Part shown: positions 27,787 to 36,097 of the stretch, one piece after another
How positions within the stretch are numbered: the stretch's first letter is position 1
Layout of the letters: each line of letters opens with the position of its first letter
Source: Vibrio sp. DW001
GTDB lineage: Bacteria; Pseudomonadota; Gammaproteobacteria; Enterobacterales; Vibrionaceae
Length of the DNA stretch: 64,000 bases
Direction of reading: 5' to 3'
NCBI RefSeq assembly: GCF_029016285.1
Contig: NZ_CP091975.1
Location: forward strand, 2,108,001 to 2,172,000
Program-made: the position numbers and the translations under genes
Notes under the pieces: generated by a model
What the model was told of the DNA's origin: nothing
Seen by the model: only the letters and a program-made list of their open reading frames with translations
The model's database searches: none

Positions 27787-28299
27787 TAGAACCTCTAAAC
27801 TTAAGAATATGGTACAAGTTTAAAGAAAATTGGTTAATTACGGTGAGTGAACAAGACGACAACGGGTATGTCGTGTATGGAAAACTGTAGTGGCGCTTTA
27901 CTATTTGGGATACGTGAAGTTATTCGAACGGTCGAATGAATCCGAATCGGCTGACAAGGTTCTGCGCAAAAATGTGTCAGCAAGATAGTTGCTACATAAA
28001 CTTCTCTTTAGACTTTTCGCTAAACGAAGAAACTATTTTACCTTAGTACTACAAACTGTTGGGATAAGGCACGATTTTTTATCAGCCGATATAATTGCAG
28101 AACACACACGCCTTGTTTCTATTTAAAGAGTAATTCAGGTCACCAATTGCCCACTCTACTTTGACTTTTTCTGTAAATAGATTAACTTTACTTCACGCAC
28201 TTAAGAAACTATCTTATTGATAATAATCATTTTATTGATGATATATATGTTACTTATTGGATATGACAAATTGAAATAGTAAAATAGGATGAAGACTAT
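27787..28299. other. Divergent promoter region between mdtL and the small membrane protein gene
   Basis: About 510 AT-rich bases with no convincing gene. The stretch 28219-28237 (GATAATAATCATTTTATTG) has a partial likeness to a Fur box upstream of the gene at 28300, but with too many mismatches to call. Confidence 0.4.
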
Positions 28300-28725
28300 A
28301 TGAAATGGATTTTCATAAATGCATGCATCATTTTCGGTAATGTCGGTATGGGCTTTCATTATATCGTTACGCATGAATACGTCGATTTCCCACGTTTCAG
28401 ACATATTGAAGCCAGCATTTATAGTCTGATTGTCTTTGTTCTCTTATTCATTGTGCTCGCCATCCAACATTGGCTTAGTCACCCAGATAAGAAGTGGATC
28501 CGTGCTGGGTGGAGAAGTCCATTTTCACTGAGAGCAGGTCTTCTGCAACCTCTATTCTTGTTTGGTTGGTCTTCTGTTTTATTGGGTGCTGCCACATCTA
28601 CTGCAATCTGGTATTTTTACAGCGATTATCAGGCTCTTAACAGCTTAATAATTATGTTCACTGGGTGCATTACGTCGGCAGTAGCCGATCTTAGTAACAG
28701 AATATTCAAGTCTCGATTAGCATAA
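28300..28725 (+). CDS. Small integral membrane protein of unknown family
   Basis: A 141-residue protein with four hydrophobic segments, roughly 3-20, 38-58, 85-104 and 112-130, separated by short charged loops (HPDKKWIRAGWRSPF). No motif I recognise. It ends 71 bases before the TPR-like exported protein on the same strand and may be co-transcribed with it. A YjgN or DUF-type membrane family is possible but not supported by any residue I can name. Confidence 0.65.
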   Translation: MKWIFINACIIFGNVGMGFHYIVTHEYVDFPRFRHIEASIYSLIVFVLLFIVLAIQHWLSHPDKKWIRAGWRSPFSLRAGLLQPLFLFGWSSVLLGAATSTAIWYFYSDYQALNSLIIMFTGCITSAVADLSNRIFKSRLA

Positions 28726-28796
28726 TTATACCGACTGTCAAAAAACAGCACAAAAGCTTCAACTTATTAATACTCCACACAAATGGGTAACCACTA

Positions 28797-29990
28797 ATGA
28801 ATAGAATCTTAAGTCTGACCATTATTTTACTTGCTCTATTTTCTATAAACTCTCACGCTTCTGACAATTTTGGACACTATCGGGCGCTATTTAAAAACCA
28901 TCAGTTTGCCCAACTGGAAGAGGAGCAAAAAAAGGTCAACGAACAGTTTATTAATAGTGATAAAACGTGGACAGAATTTTATTCTGCATTCTTTTGTCTT
29001 TACTACGATCGTGATTTTCAGGATAAATGGTTAGAAAAAGCGATCGACGATCTAGAAGCATCTAGCTCCGACTCTGCTTATCGTCTGCTTAACCTTGGCA
29101 TCTATTATACTGAATTAGGTTACGAAATTCGTGGTTCTGGGTGGCGAAATACTGTGAGTGATTATGACATCAAGAAGATGTACGACAGCTTCGCTATCGC
29201 GGCACAATATCTGAATCAAGCTCTTGAGAAAGACGCCAGTTTACTTGCGGCCTACCAAAACCTGATATCGATTGCAAAAAATGAGTCAGGAAAAGAATCA
29301 GATGACTATATTGCGGCAACATTTCAGCAAGCCTTACAAGTTAAAGGGGACAATTTCGCCTTGGCTAAGACCGTACTCTACGCCAAACTCCCTAGATGGG
29401 GCGGTAGTTATGTTGAAATGGAAAACATGGTGGACATGTTAAAGCCTCATTTTTCTTCCAACATGACAGATTACAACAAACTCAATAGTTTTCTGATACA
29501 TGACAAATTGGAAAAACATATAAAAAAGCAGAGATTTAAGCACGTACTGAGAGAACTGGAACCTTACCAGAATATCCATTCATTTGTCATTCAACAAGAT
29601 CTTGCAAAAATCTATCGCGATACTGAAAAGTGGGAGAAGTGCTATCAACACGCAAAAATAGCAGCAGATGAAGCCCCATATTCGGATATTCAAGGCGTAC
29701 TTGGCATATGCGCCAATAAACTAGAAAAATGGGAAGAATCTATACAAGCTTATATCAAGCATTTTGAATTAAATGGGCCAAACGCATGGACTCTGTTCTA
29801 TCTAGCCGACGCCTATGAACACCTAGGATATTATGAGATTGCATACCCTTTGTATAAAGAGTCCATAATAATAAGAGCCGACTATAAACAGTATTCTTTA
29901 AGGCATATAAATAAGATTAAGGATGAGCATCCAGACAAAACCAATCTGAAGATAGCCGAAGCTTATAAAAAAATTGGTGTTGGTGGCTGA
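28797..29990 (+). CDS. Exported TPR-like repeat protein
   Basis: A 397-residue protein with signal peptide MNRILSLTIILLALFSINSH. The mature chain is all-helical with TPR-like pairs, clearest in the C-terminal half: HAKIAADEAPYSDIQGVLGI, CANKLEKWEESIQAYIKHFE and LADAYEHLGYYEIAYPLYKE. The N-terminal half has SAYRLLNLGIYYTELGY. It probably acts as a periplasmic scaffold. The family and partners are unknown. Confidence 0.7.
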   Translation: MNRILSLTIILLALFSINSHASDNFGHYRALFKNHQFAQLEEEQKKVNEQFINSDKTWTEFYSAFFCLYYDRDFQDKWLEKAIDDLEASSSDSAYRLLNLGIYYTELGYEIRGSGWRNTVSDYDIKKMYDSFAIAAQYLNQALEKDASLLAAYQNLISIAKNESGKESDDYIAATFQQALQVKGDNFALAKTVLYAKLPRWGGSYVEMENMVDMLKPHFSSNMTDYNKLNSFLIHDKLEKHIKKQRFKHVLRELEPYQNIHSFVIQQDLAKIYRDTEKWEKCYQHAKIAADEAPYSDIQGVLGICANKLEKWEESIQAYIKHFELNGPNAWTLFYLADAYEHLGYYEIAYPLYKESIIIRADYKQYSLRHINKIKDEHPDKTNLKIAEAYKKIGVGG

Positions 29991-30169
29991 TGACGACTCT
30001 GATAAATGCAACATCTGGCACTTCATTTATTGAGGTGTCTGTTGCTAACTTAGCAAACTCAATAACAGGTTTGTCTACAAGTAAGCTTGGATAGACTTAT
30101 ATTCATGTGCGAACAGATCAAGTGCTTTGTCAAATGAATCGGATCGTAAGCGAGGCAGCACACTTAAGG

Positions 30170-30244
30170 TTACGCACCCGCAACAAGCATAAATGTGATA
30201 ATTCCAATAACAAGAGCCTTTGGTAGAAAGCTTTCAAATGACAT
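30170..30244 (-). CDS. Tiny single-helix membrane peptide (24 residues)
   Basis: A 25-codon frame begins ATG at 30244 behind a clear GAGGTG ribosome site 6 bases upstream. It encodes MSFESFLPKALVIGIITF and ends with a short hydrophobic MLVAGA tail. The composition of one membrane helix with a charged start is typical of small regulatory membrane peptides. It lies in the gap between the TPR-like gene and the glycine-zipper gene. Evidence is the ribosome site and hydrophobicity only. Confidence 0.5.
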   Translation of the reverse strand: MSFESFLPKALVIGIITFMLVAGA

Positions 30245-30312
30245 AATAAGCACCTCAATTTAGGAATGTAAACGTCTGTTTTTTTTCTAAAACTTATCAC
30301 TAATTTAGTGGG

Positions 30313-30741
30313 TTAATTCAAAGCACGATATCCCCTACCCAACATACAATTTCTCATTAGATCGTCGCGTTCATTCTGATTTGAATTTTCAGCAGATTTT
30401 TTAGAGCCTCTGCCCGATAACACCCCAACAGTCGTCCCAATAGCGGCACCTTTTTTCGCTGCACTGCTTCCTGAATTCCCGGAAATACTTCCCGCTAGCG
30501 CTCCTGCAGTTGCCCCTCGTAGACCTCGCTTAACCCCCTGCTCGGCGGCCCCAGCCGATTTATGCTGACCGACATTAACGAGTAAATCGGAGCATTGCTG
30601 CTGATCCAGATTGAATTGAACAGAATCGTACTGTAATTCATCAAACATCAAAGTATGCCCATTGGCATAGGTGGGTGCAATCGAGAATAGAACAACACCC
30701 GCTACTGCGAGAGCGTTGTTAAATAGATTTCGTTTTTTCAT
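30313..30741 (-). CDS. Exported glycine-zipper protein
   Basis: A 142-residue protein with a signal peptide (cleavage near TYANG). Residues about 70-115 are a glycine/alanine-rich double zipper: GATAGALAGSISGNSGSSAA and AAIGTTVGVLSGRGSKK. Such segments insert into or associate with the outer membrane in the glycine-zipper 2TM family. Two Cys (QQCSDLL, RNCMLGRGY) flank the zipper and could pair. The C-terminal MLGRGYRAL motif is common in this family. Probably an envelope stress or structural protein. Confidence 0.75.
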   Translation of the reverse strand: MKKRNLFNNALAVAGVVLFSIAPTYANGHTLMFDELQYDSVQFNLDQQQCSDLLVNVGQHKSAGAAEQGVKRGLRGATAGALAGSISGNSGSSAAKKGAAIGTTVGVLSGRGSKKSAENSNQNERDDLMRNCMLGRGYRALN

Positions 30742-30782
30742 GTGTATCTCCAGTAATGGGGGGCTTGATTAGCTACTGGAAA

Positions 30783-31637
30783 TTATGAAGTTAGATTTGA
30801 TTTATGTTTAGAGAGCACTTCTCTTAATTCTTCTCGTATTTGCAGGTGTTGTTTATCCTTGAAATAGCGCCGATGGTACAGCATCCGAAATTTAATAGTA
30901 TTAAGCTCAAGTGGAATGGGATGAATTCTCAACCCAAGTACAGGTGCGAGCTTTTCAGCAAAAGAACGTGTAGAGGCAGCAATCAAATCCGTCGTACTGG
31001 CAAGCATTAACATACTCGATATGGAACTCGTTTCTATCTTAACACTACGAGGTTGAATATCTTTGTCAGACAGAAACTCCACCGTATTCATGTCACCACG
31101 CTTAAATCTAAGCGCTATATGTTGCTCTTGGAAATATTCGTCGTGGCTAAGGGTTTCTCCAATTCGTGGATGTCCAATCCGAGTGAGACAGACCGCCTCA
31201 TCTTCGAACAACGCCTCCTCTATTAATGAATGCTTTTTACTGGATATTACGTCTATCACTATATCCACTTTTTGAGAAATGAGAGCGTCAAACAACGCAC
31301 TCTCTTCAAGTGGTGCTTCACTGAATCGCACCCCCTTAACATCGCTTACGAAGTGAATTAGGCTCTCAGTACAGTAAACATTGAGATCATCCGTTTGTTT
31401 CTCGATGTTCCCCATAATATTGAGCGGGTCCTCAATTTTATTCGCAAGCGATACCGCCGCACCAGTCGGAGCGATTCCTCGACCTTCACGAACAAAAAGT
31501 TTCTTACCTACAACCGTTTCTAAACGTTTGATTGCAGCACTAACGGCTGGTTGGGTTAAGTCTAATTGTTCAGACGCTGCAGTGATTGAACGCTGTCTAT
31601 ATACCGCAAAAAAGGTGGTGAGTAGATTAAGATCCAA
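30783..31637 (-). CDS. LysR-type regulator
   Basis: A 284-residue LysR protein: helix-turn-helix RSITAASEQLDLTQPAVSAAIKRLE, wing KLFVREGRGIAPTGA, then a periplasmic-binding-like effector domain. The effector domain is somewhat short. The glycine-zipper gene lies 42 bases downstream on the same strand, so the two may be co-transcribed. The target is unknown. Confidence 0.85.
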   Translation of the reverse strand: MDLNLLTTFFAVYRQRSITAASEQLDLTQPAVSAAIKRLETVVGKKLFVREGRGIAPTGAAVSLANKIEDPLNIMGNIEKQTDDLNVYCTESLIHFVSDVKGVRFSEAPLEESALFDALISQKVDIVIDVISSKKHSLIEEALFEDEAVCLTRIGHPRIGETLSHDEYFQEQHIALRFKRGDMNTVEFLSDKDIQPRSVKIETSSISSMLMLASTTDLIAASTRSFAEKLAPVLGLRIHPIPLELNTIKFRMLYHRRYFKDKQHLQIREELREVLSKHKSNLTS

Positions 31638-31800
31638 AGCTTTAGCCTCTTATTTATAATAGTGGCGACGAAAGGTCTTATATTCAATTCGGATAAGACT
31701 GAGACATTATGCCACCTTAGTCGTTCAATTGTCGTCTTCCCTAGATTTTAATCTGCAACGAAAAGAACATTCATAAGCGAATAGTTAAGCGATTCAGAAA

Positions 31801-31838
31801 GAAAACAATCGCTAGGATTGGGCAATCCTAGCGATTGT
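31801..31838 (-). terminator. Rho-independent terminator of the Clp-FtsH fusion gene
   Basis: Perfect 16-bp arms ACAATCGCTAGGATTG and CAATCCTAGCGATTGT are separated by two bases. On the minus strand the second arm runs into TTTTC. It lies 28 bases past the stop of the 1307-residue protein. Confidence 0.85.
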
Positions 31839-31865
31839 GAAATTATGGGTATTTTCAACCGCAGA

Positions 31866-34800
31866 TCAGCGTGTTAAAGAAAAAAGTAATTGTTCGATTT
31901 CTTCCCCCAATAGTGACTCTTTTTCATACAACTTATTTGCTACTGAGTCTAAAGAAGATCGATGTTCAGTTAGCCTCTTTTCTACTGAGTTTTCTGCTTT
32001 TATTATCCATTGCTGTACCGCGGTTTGGGCGTTTAACAGCAATTCACTCTCTTCGTATTTGGTGAGCATTCCAACGTTTACCGGGCCAATTGAAGGCTCG
32101 AGTCCGCCTTCGTATATAGCGTGCATCGCTAAATTCGTTGCCTTACTTATATCATTGGATGCGCCTGAACTGATTTCATCTGCTTTTGCAGAAAAAAGCT
32201 TTTCAGCGACTCTTCCCGCCAATAACACCTCTAACCGATTCATGATACGAGCGACCGAATAACCTTCATACTCCTCTTCTGCTCGAGTCGCGACAAAACC
32301 CAACGCCTGATCCCGCGGTTCAATCGTGACAAAGTCAATCTCTTGTTTAGGGAACAACAGCGATGAAACAAGAAGGTGCCCAGCTTCATGATAGGCTGTA
32401 CGCTGTTTCTCACGCTCGCTTAATACAATATTCTCACTTGGCGATCCGTAGGACACTCGCACCATGGTTTTTTTGAGCGCTTCAACCGTCAATGGATTAT
32501 TTTCACCCACCACTTGATAAATTGCTTCTCTAAATACTTGGTCGATTTGAGCGGAAGACATCCCTCTTGATGATGCAACCAAGTCATTTAAGTCTGCGGT
32601 GACAAACTCAACGTTATGCCTTGCCGAAAACTTAGTAAAGAACTGTTCTCGTGCATTGCGATTAGGTAAATCACAAAAAATAGTTTCGTCAAATCGTCCT
32701 GGGCGGACAATAGCACTGTCTAACAACTGTGGGTGGTTTGTTGCCGCCATCACAAATACCGCATCATCAACTGACACAAACCCATCCATTTCTGAAAGTA
32801 AAGCATTGACGGTTAGGTTGCGATCGCGGTCGGCGCCTTGTTCACTGTCAGAACGACGGGATGCAATGGCGTCAATCTCATCAATAAACACCATCGACGG
32901 AGCGTATTTTCTTGCCGTAGCAAACAACTTTTTAATATTTTGTGTCGTCCCACCAGAACTAGAAGATGACAACTCAGAAGCTGAAACCGCAAAAAATGGC
33001 AGTCCACTCTCCCCTGCCACGGCTTTCGCTAAAAGCGTCTTGCCCGTTCCGGGAGGCCCTGCAAACAGGAAACCACTTGGGATAGGCACACCAAAATGGC
33101 TCAGTTTTTCCGGTGTTTTAAGCCAACTAATGACGTCTATCAACCGTTTTTTTGCTCTCTCCAATCCAATGACGTCATCTAATTTGATCGTCGGTAGGCT
33201 CATCTTAAACAAGTCGTTTGCTCGCAAGTCATCCGTTTGTACTACCTGGTTCACTGATTGACGGTGAAATAAAACATTAAAGCCCTGCTCTGACGGGGTG
33301 ACGGAACAGTGATAGCCCAATGCCTCCCTGCGTCTTGTCATATTGGATAAATCGTGTTCTATCGCCAAATAGTATTGTATTCGTTCTATCATTGAGGGAA
33401 ATGAATGTTCAAATTTTGACAACTCAAGACTAAAATGTTCTCTCACATCATGAGACAGACTAACCGAGTCATCTTGTTCGTCTTCATTCACTATACGATA
33501 GGTAAAGATAGGAAGCTTACTGTGTTTATCTAACTCATCCGAAAGAAAATACAATAACGAACTGTGGCTATTTTCTATCGTATCAATATCAATAAGTAGC
33601 GCGTCTGGAAGGTGTTTTTCTATGGCGCTTTTTATCTTATCTTTATCACTGCAAAGAGAAACATCATTCTTCATACTGGTACAATTAAGCAGTTCAAAAA
33701 CTCTCGAGTCATTATCTAACAGCAGTAGTTTGCTATGAGAATGTGGCTGTCCGTGTTCTTCATTGTCGACCTGAACTTCAAACACCATCTTGTCGTGAGG
33801 AAACTGTTCAAAAAATGGCGTCGCCTTATTCAGGATTTGCGACTGAACTTTTGCTGAAACGCCCTTTAACCCTCGAACCGAAATGTCCGGCGCCATTGTT
33901 TTTAGCAAGAATCCGGCAAAGTTATCAGGCCAGCCAAAGGTAAGTTGCGGGTCAGGCATTTCTTTTTGTTCTAGTTCACGGTCGGCCAAACGCAAAAGAT
34001 GGTTAATCTTGAGTGATGAGAAAACAATGGGGTAACCCTTCGCTAATCGGTTAACAAATTCTGGTGACAATTGCGTTTTACTCGACGGATTTTTAGAGCT
34101 GCGCAAAATGTCAAAGATACTAATAGAACGATTCTGTGGGTTATTCGCTATAATATCTTGGCCAAGGTTGGTCGTAAATATAATGATACATTGGCTAAAA
34201 TCCACCACTTCTTGACTGGTTTGATCTTTAGCGAGTCCACTGTCTAATATCGACAACAGCGACTGAATGACTGTGCTGTGCGCTTTCTCTATTTCATCAA
34301 ACAACAGTATTTGTCTCGGTTGCGCCCTAACAACATGGGTCAACATACCTAAGCTAGCGTCTACATATTGAATCCCAGTTCCAAATAGCTTTAAGCCATC
34401 ACGACTGTCTGCATAGTGCTCCATATTAAATACGTTGAATTCATAGCCGGTTTTTTCGTATTCGTTTAACTCGCTCAATAACTGAGAAGCCAGAAATGTT
34501 TTTCCGACGCCTGATGGGCCAACAAACGTATAAATAGTGCGCGGTCCCTGTTGGGAATCAATACTCGACGTCAAATATCCTTGGCATAAACTGTTTATCG
34601 CACTTTCCTGACCAATCACTTTCTTACTCAGCTTTCGTTTTATACCTTGGCTAGATAAGGATCTAAAAACCAGATTATTTTTTCTTCTGTTATTGAACTC
34701 TATATAGCTGACATCGTCATTGTTACTGAGCATTAATTGGTCAACAAATGCCCCTGTACCCATTTTGTTATCGGTAAAAGCGTTCGCGAAGCAGTGTTGG

Positions 34801-35789
34801 ACATAAGAAGAGAGCTTCAGTTTTGAAACACATTTCTTCGCGACTTGATACCAAGTAGAAGAAGGATCGCCAAAACTGCGACTCTCTGAAAAACGAAACA
34901 GGTTTGAACGCAGTGCGTACACCTTCTCACTAAACATCAATTGATAGCTTTGGCATTGAAAGTTCGAAGCAAGTTTATCTAATATGGCAGTTTCATGAAT
35001 AAGCGCAGCCAGTATCGTCGCTTCCGTCACCTTAAGTTCTAATGCCGCCTCTTTCTCCAAATCTTCAATTGTTTTATCCGAATGCTGAGATAGGTATTCG
35101 GCCGTGGCGATAACGGCAATTTCTTCAATGAAATTCTTTCCTATGTTATCCATCATTGGATAACTTTCTGCTAGTGCAAAAGGGAGAAGAGGTTTCGATT
35201 TATTCGACCTATGGTCATTCGTGTCATAGGTAATTGATTCGTAAGAAGTTGGCTGATTCGACATAGATTGCTCCAATGGTGATTCATCTAACGCAGTTTG
35301 ATTATGAAGATCATTCAAATCGACATCAGACACATTGCTCACCTGTTTTTCAATGGTTAGAAAGTCAAAATCCGATTCAATATGTAACCTATGTTCTTGT
35401 TCATAGTTGACAAACTTCTCTCTAACTTGAGTACAAAACGTTGAGACATCATAGTTCAAGTTATTGTCATCAGATGATGCAATAAGGTTAAAATGATCAG
35501 ATATCAGCGTTGTACCACCCGCCTCTTTAATCGCAGTAATAATTTTTTCTTCATCCAAAATATCGATATTTATCGCCTCAACGAAACACAATCCTTCCTT
35601 ATTAACCACAAGGTCATAGTTCAACATTGTCGACAAAAGACGTGGATCGTTAATTAATTTGTCTATGGCAACGAGTACAATGGGTAAGAGAGATTTACTG
35701 CTCGCTAAAAAGGTCGTCTCGAGTGGATTACCATTCCAAAAAATATGATTTTGGTTAAAGAAAGCCTTCACGAGATTATATTTATTCAT
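31866..35789 (-). CDS. Fused ClpB-like AAA+ / receiver-like / FtsH-like AAA+ metalloprotease (1307 residues)
   Basis: A soluble chain with two different AAA+ motors and a protease. Residues 1-385 have no recognised domain. Module 1 (about 386-660) is ClpA/ClpB D2-like: Walker A GPSGVGKT (424-431), Walker B DEIEKAH (498-504), pore-loop Tyr475, Arg581 in the FVNRL finger and sensor-2 Arg639. Residues 686-810 look like a receiver: KLLLLDNDSR, then PDALLIDID with Asp734/Asp736 at receiver spacing from Asp692. Module 2 (about 868-1300) is FtsH-like: Walker A GPPGTGKT (911-918), Walker B FIDEID, RPGRFD, zinc site HEAGH (1134-1138) and third-ligand Asp1213. FtsH's membrane anchor is absent, and its pore aromatic is replaced by Ser944-Ser945-Gly946. 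Probably an ATP-driven unfoldase-protease. The divergent neighbours may be partners. Confidence 0.93.
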   Translation of the reverse strand: MNKYNLVKAFFNQNHIFWNGNPLETTFLASSKSLLPIVLVAIDKLINDPRLLSTMLNYDLVVNKEGLCFVEAINIDILDEEKIITAIKEAGGTTLISDHFNLIASSDDNNLNYDVSTFCTQVREKFVNYEQEHRLHIESDFDFLTIEKQVSNVSDVDLNDLHNQTALDESPLEQSMSNQPTSYESITYDTNDHRSNKSKPLLPFALAESYPMMDNIGKNFIEEIAVIATAEYLSQHSDKTIEDLEKEAALELKVTEATILAALIHETAILDKLASNFQCQSYQLMFSEKVYALRSNLFRFSESRSFGDPSSTWYQVAKKCVSKLKLSSYVQHCFANAFTDNKMGTGAFVDQLMLSNNDDVSYIEFNNRRKNNLVFRSLSSQGIKRKLSKKVIGQESAINSLCQGYLTSSIDSQQGPRTIYTFVGPSGVGKTFLASQLLSELNEYEKTGYEFNVFNMEHYADSRDGLKLFGTGIQYVDASLGMLTHVVRAQPRQILLFDEIEKAHSTVIQSLLSILDSGLAKDQTSQEVVDFSQCIIIFTTNLGQDIIANNPQNRSISIFDILRSSKNPSSKTQLSPEFVNRLAKGYPIVFSSLKINHLLRLADRELEQKEMPDPQLTFGWPDNFAGFLLKTMAPDISVRGLKGVSAKVQSQILNKATPFFEQFPHDKMVFEVQVDNEEHGQPHSHSKLLLLDNDSRVFELLNCTSMKNDVSLCSDKDKIKSAIEKHLPDALLIDIDTIENSHSSLLYFLSDELDKHSKLPIFTYRIVNEDEQDDSVSLSHDVREHFSLELSKFEHSFPSMIERIQYYLAIEHDLSNMTRRREALGYHCSVTPSEQGFNVLFHRQSVNQVVQTDDLRANDLFKMSLPTIKLDDVIGLERAKKRLIDVISWLKTPEKLSHFGVPIPSGFLFAGPPGTGKTLLAKAVAGESGLPFFAVSASELSSSSSGGTTQNIKKLFATARKYAPSMVFIDEIDAIASRRSDSEQGADRDRNLTVNALLSEMDGFVSVDDAVFVMAATNHPQLLDSAIVRPGRFDETIFCDLPNRNAREQFFTKFSARHNVEFVTADLNDLVASSRGMSSAQIDQVFREAIYQVVGENNPLTVEALKKTMVRVSYGSPSENIVLSEREKQRTAYHEAGHLLVSSLLFPKQEIDFVTIEPRDQALGFVATRAEEEYEGYSVARIMNRLEVLLAGRVAEKLFSAKADEISSGASNDISKATNLAMHAIYEGGLEPSIGPVNVGMLTKYEESELLLNAQTAVQQWIIKAENSVEKRLTEHRSSLDSVANKLYEKESLLGEEIEQLLFSLTR

Positions 35790-35968
35790 TAATGAGTCCT
35801 AGCGCTGGATGATTAAGGTTTTAACACGATGAAAGAGTGTAATCTGAATTGAATTTCAAGCGTAATGCGGTGTAGATAATTAGTTTATCCAGTAGCTCAT
35901 TAGGCATCACCCCGTCACTGGACTTGATGGCTTTAACGTTCATCTTACTTGTTCTCACTTTATACAAC

Positions 35969-36032
35969 TATACGGTATAAATCCCAACAATAACATGATG
36001 AAAAAATTACAAAAATTTATTTTAACCGTATA
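35969..36032. promoter_or_regulatory. Paired inverted half-sites in the divergent promoter region
   Basis: TATACGGT at 35969 and its exact complement ACCGTATA at 36025 face each other with centres 56 bases apart, between the fusion protease gene and the membrane protein gene. The first is itself near-palindromic (TATACGGTATA). They could bind one regulator that controls both directions. The rest of the 308-base gap shows nothing further. Confidence 0.3.
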
Positions 36033-36097
36033 TGGTTTTGATTGGGAAACTACCCTATAATTCGCGAATATAATAAAATACACAGAAAAGTGCATAG

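Noticed and set aside
28219..28237. Possible Fur box upstream of the 141-residue membrane protein
   Set aside because: Only about 12 of 19 positions fit the consensus in a very AT-rich stretch, and no iron-related gene is near.
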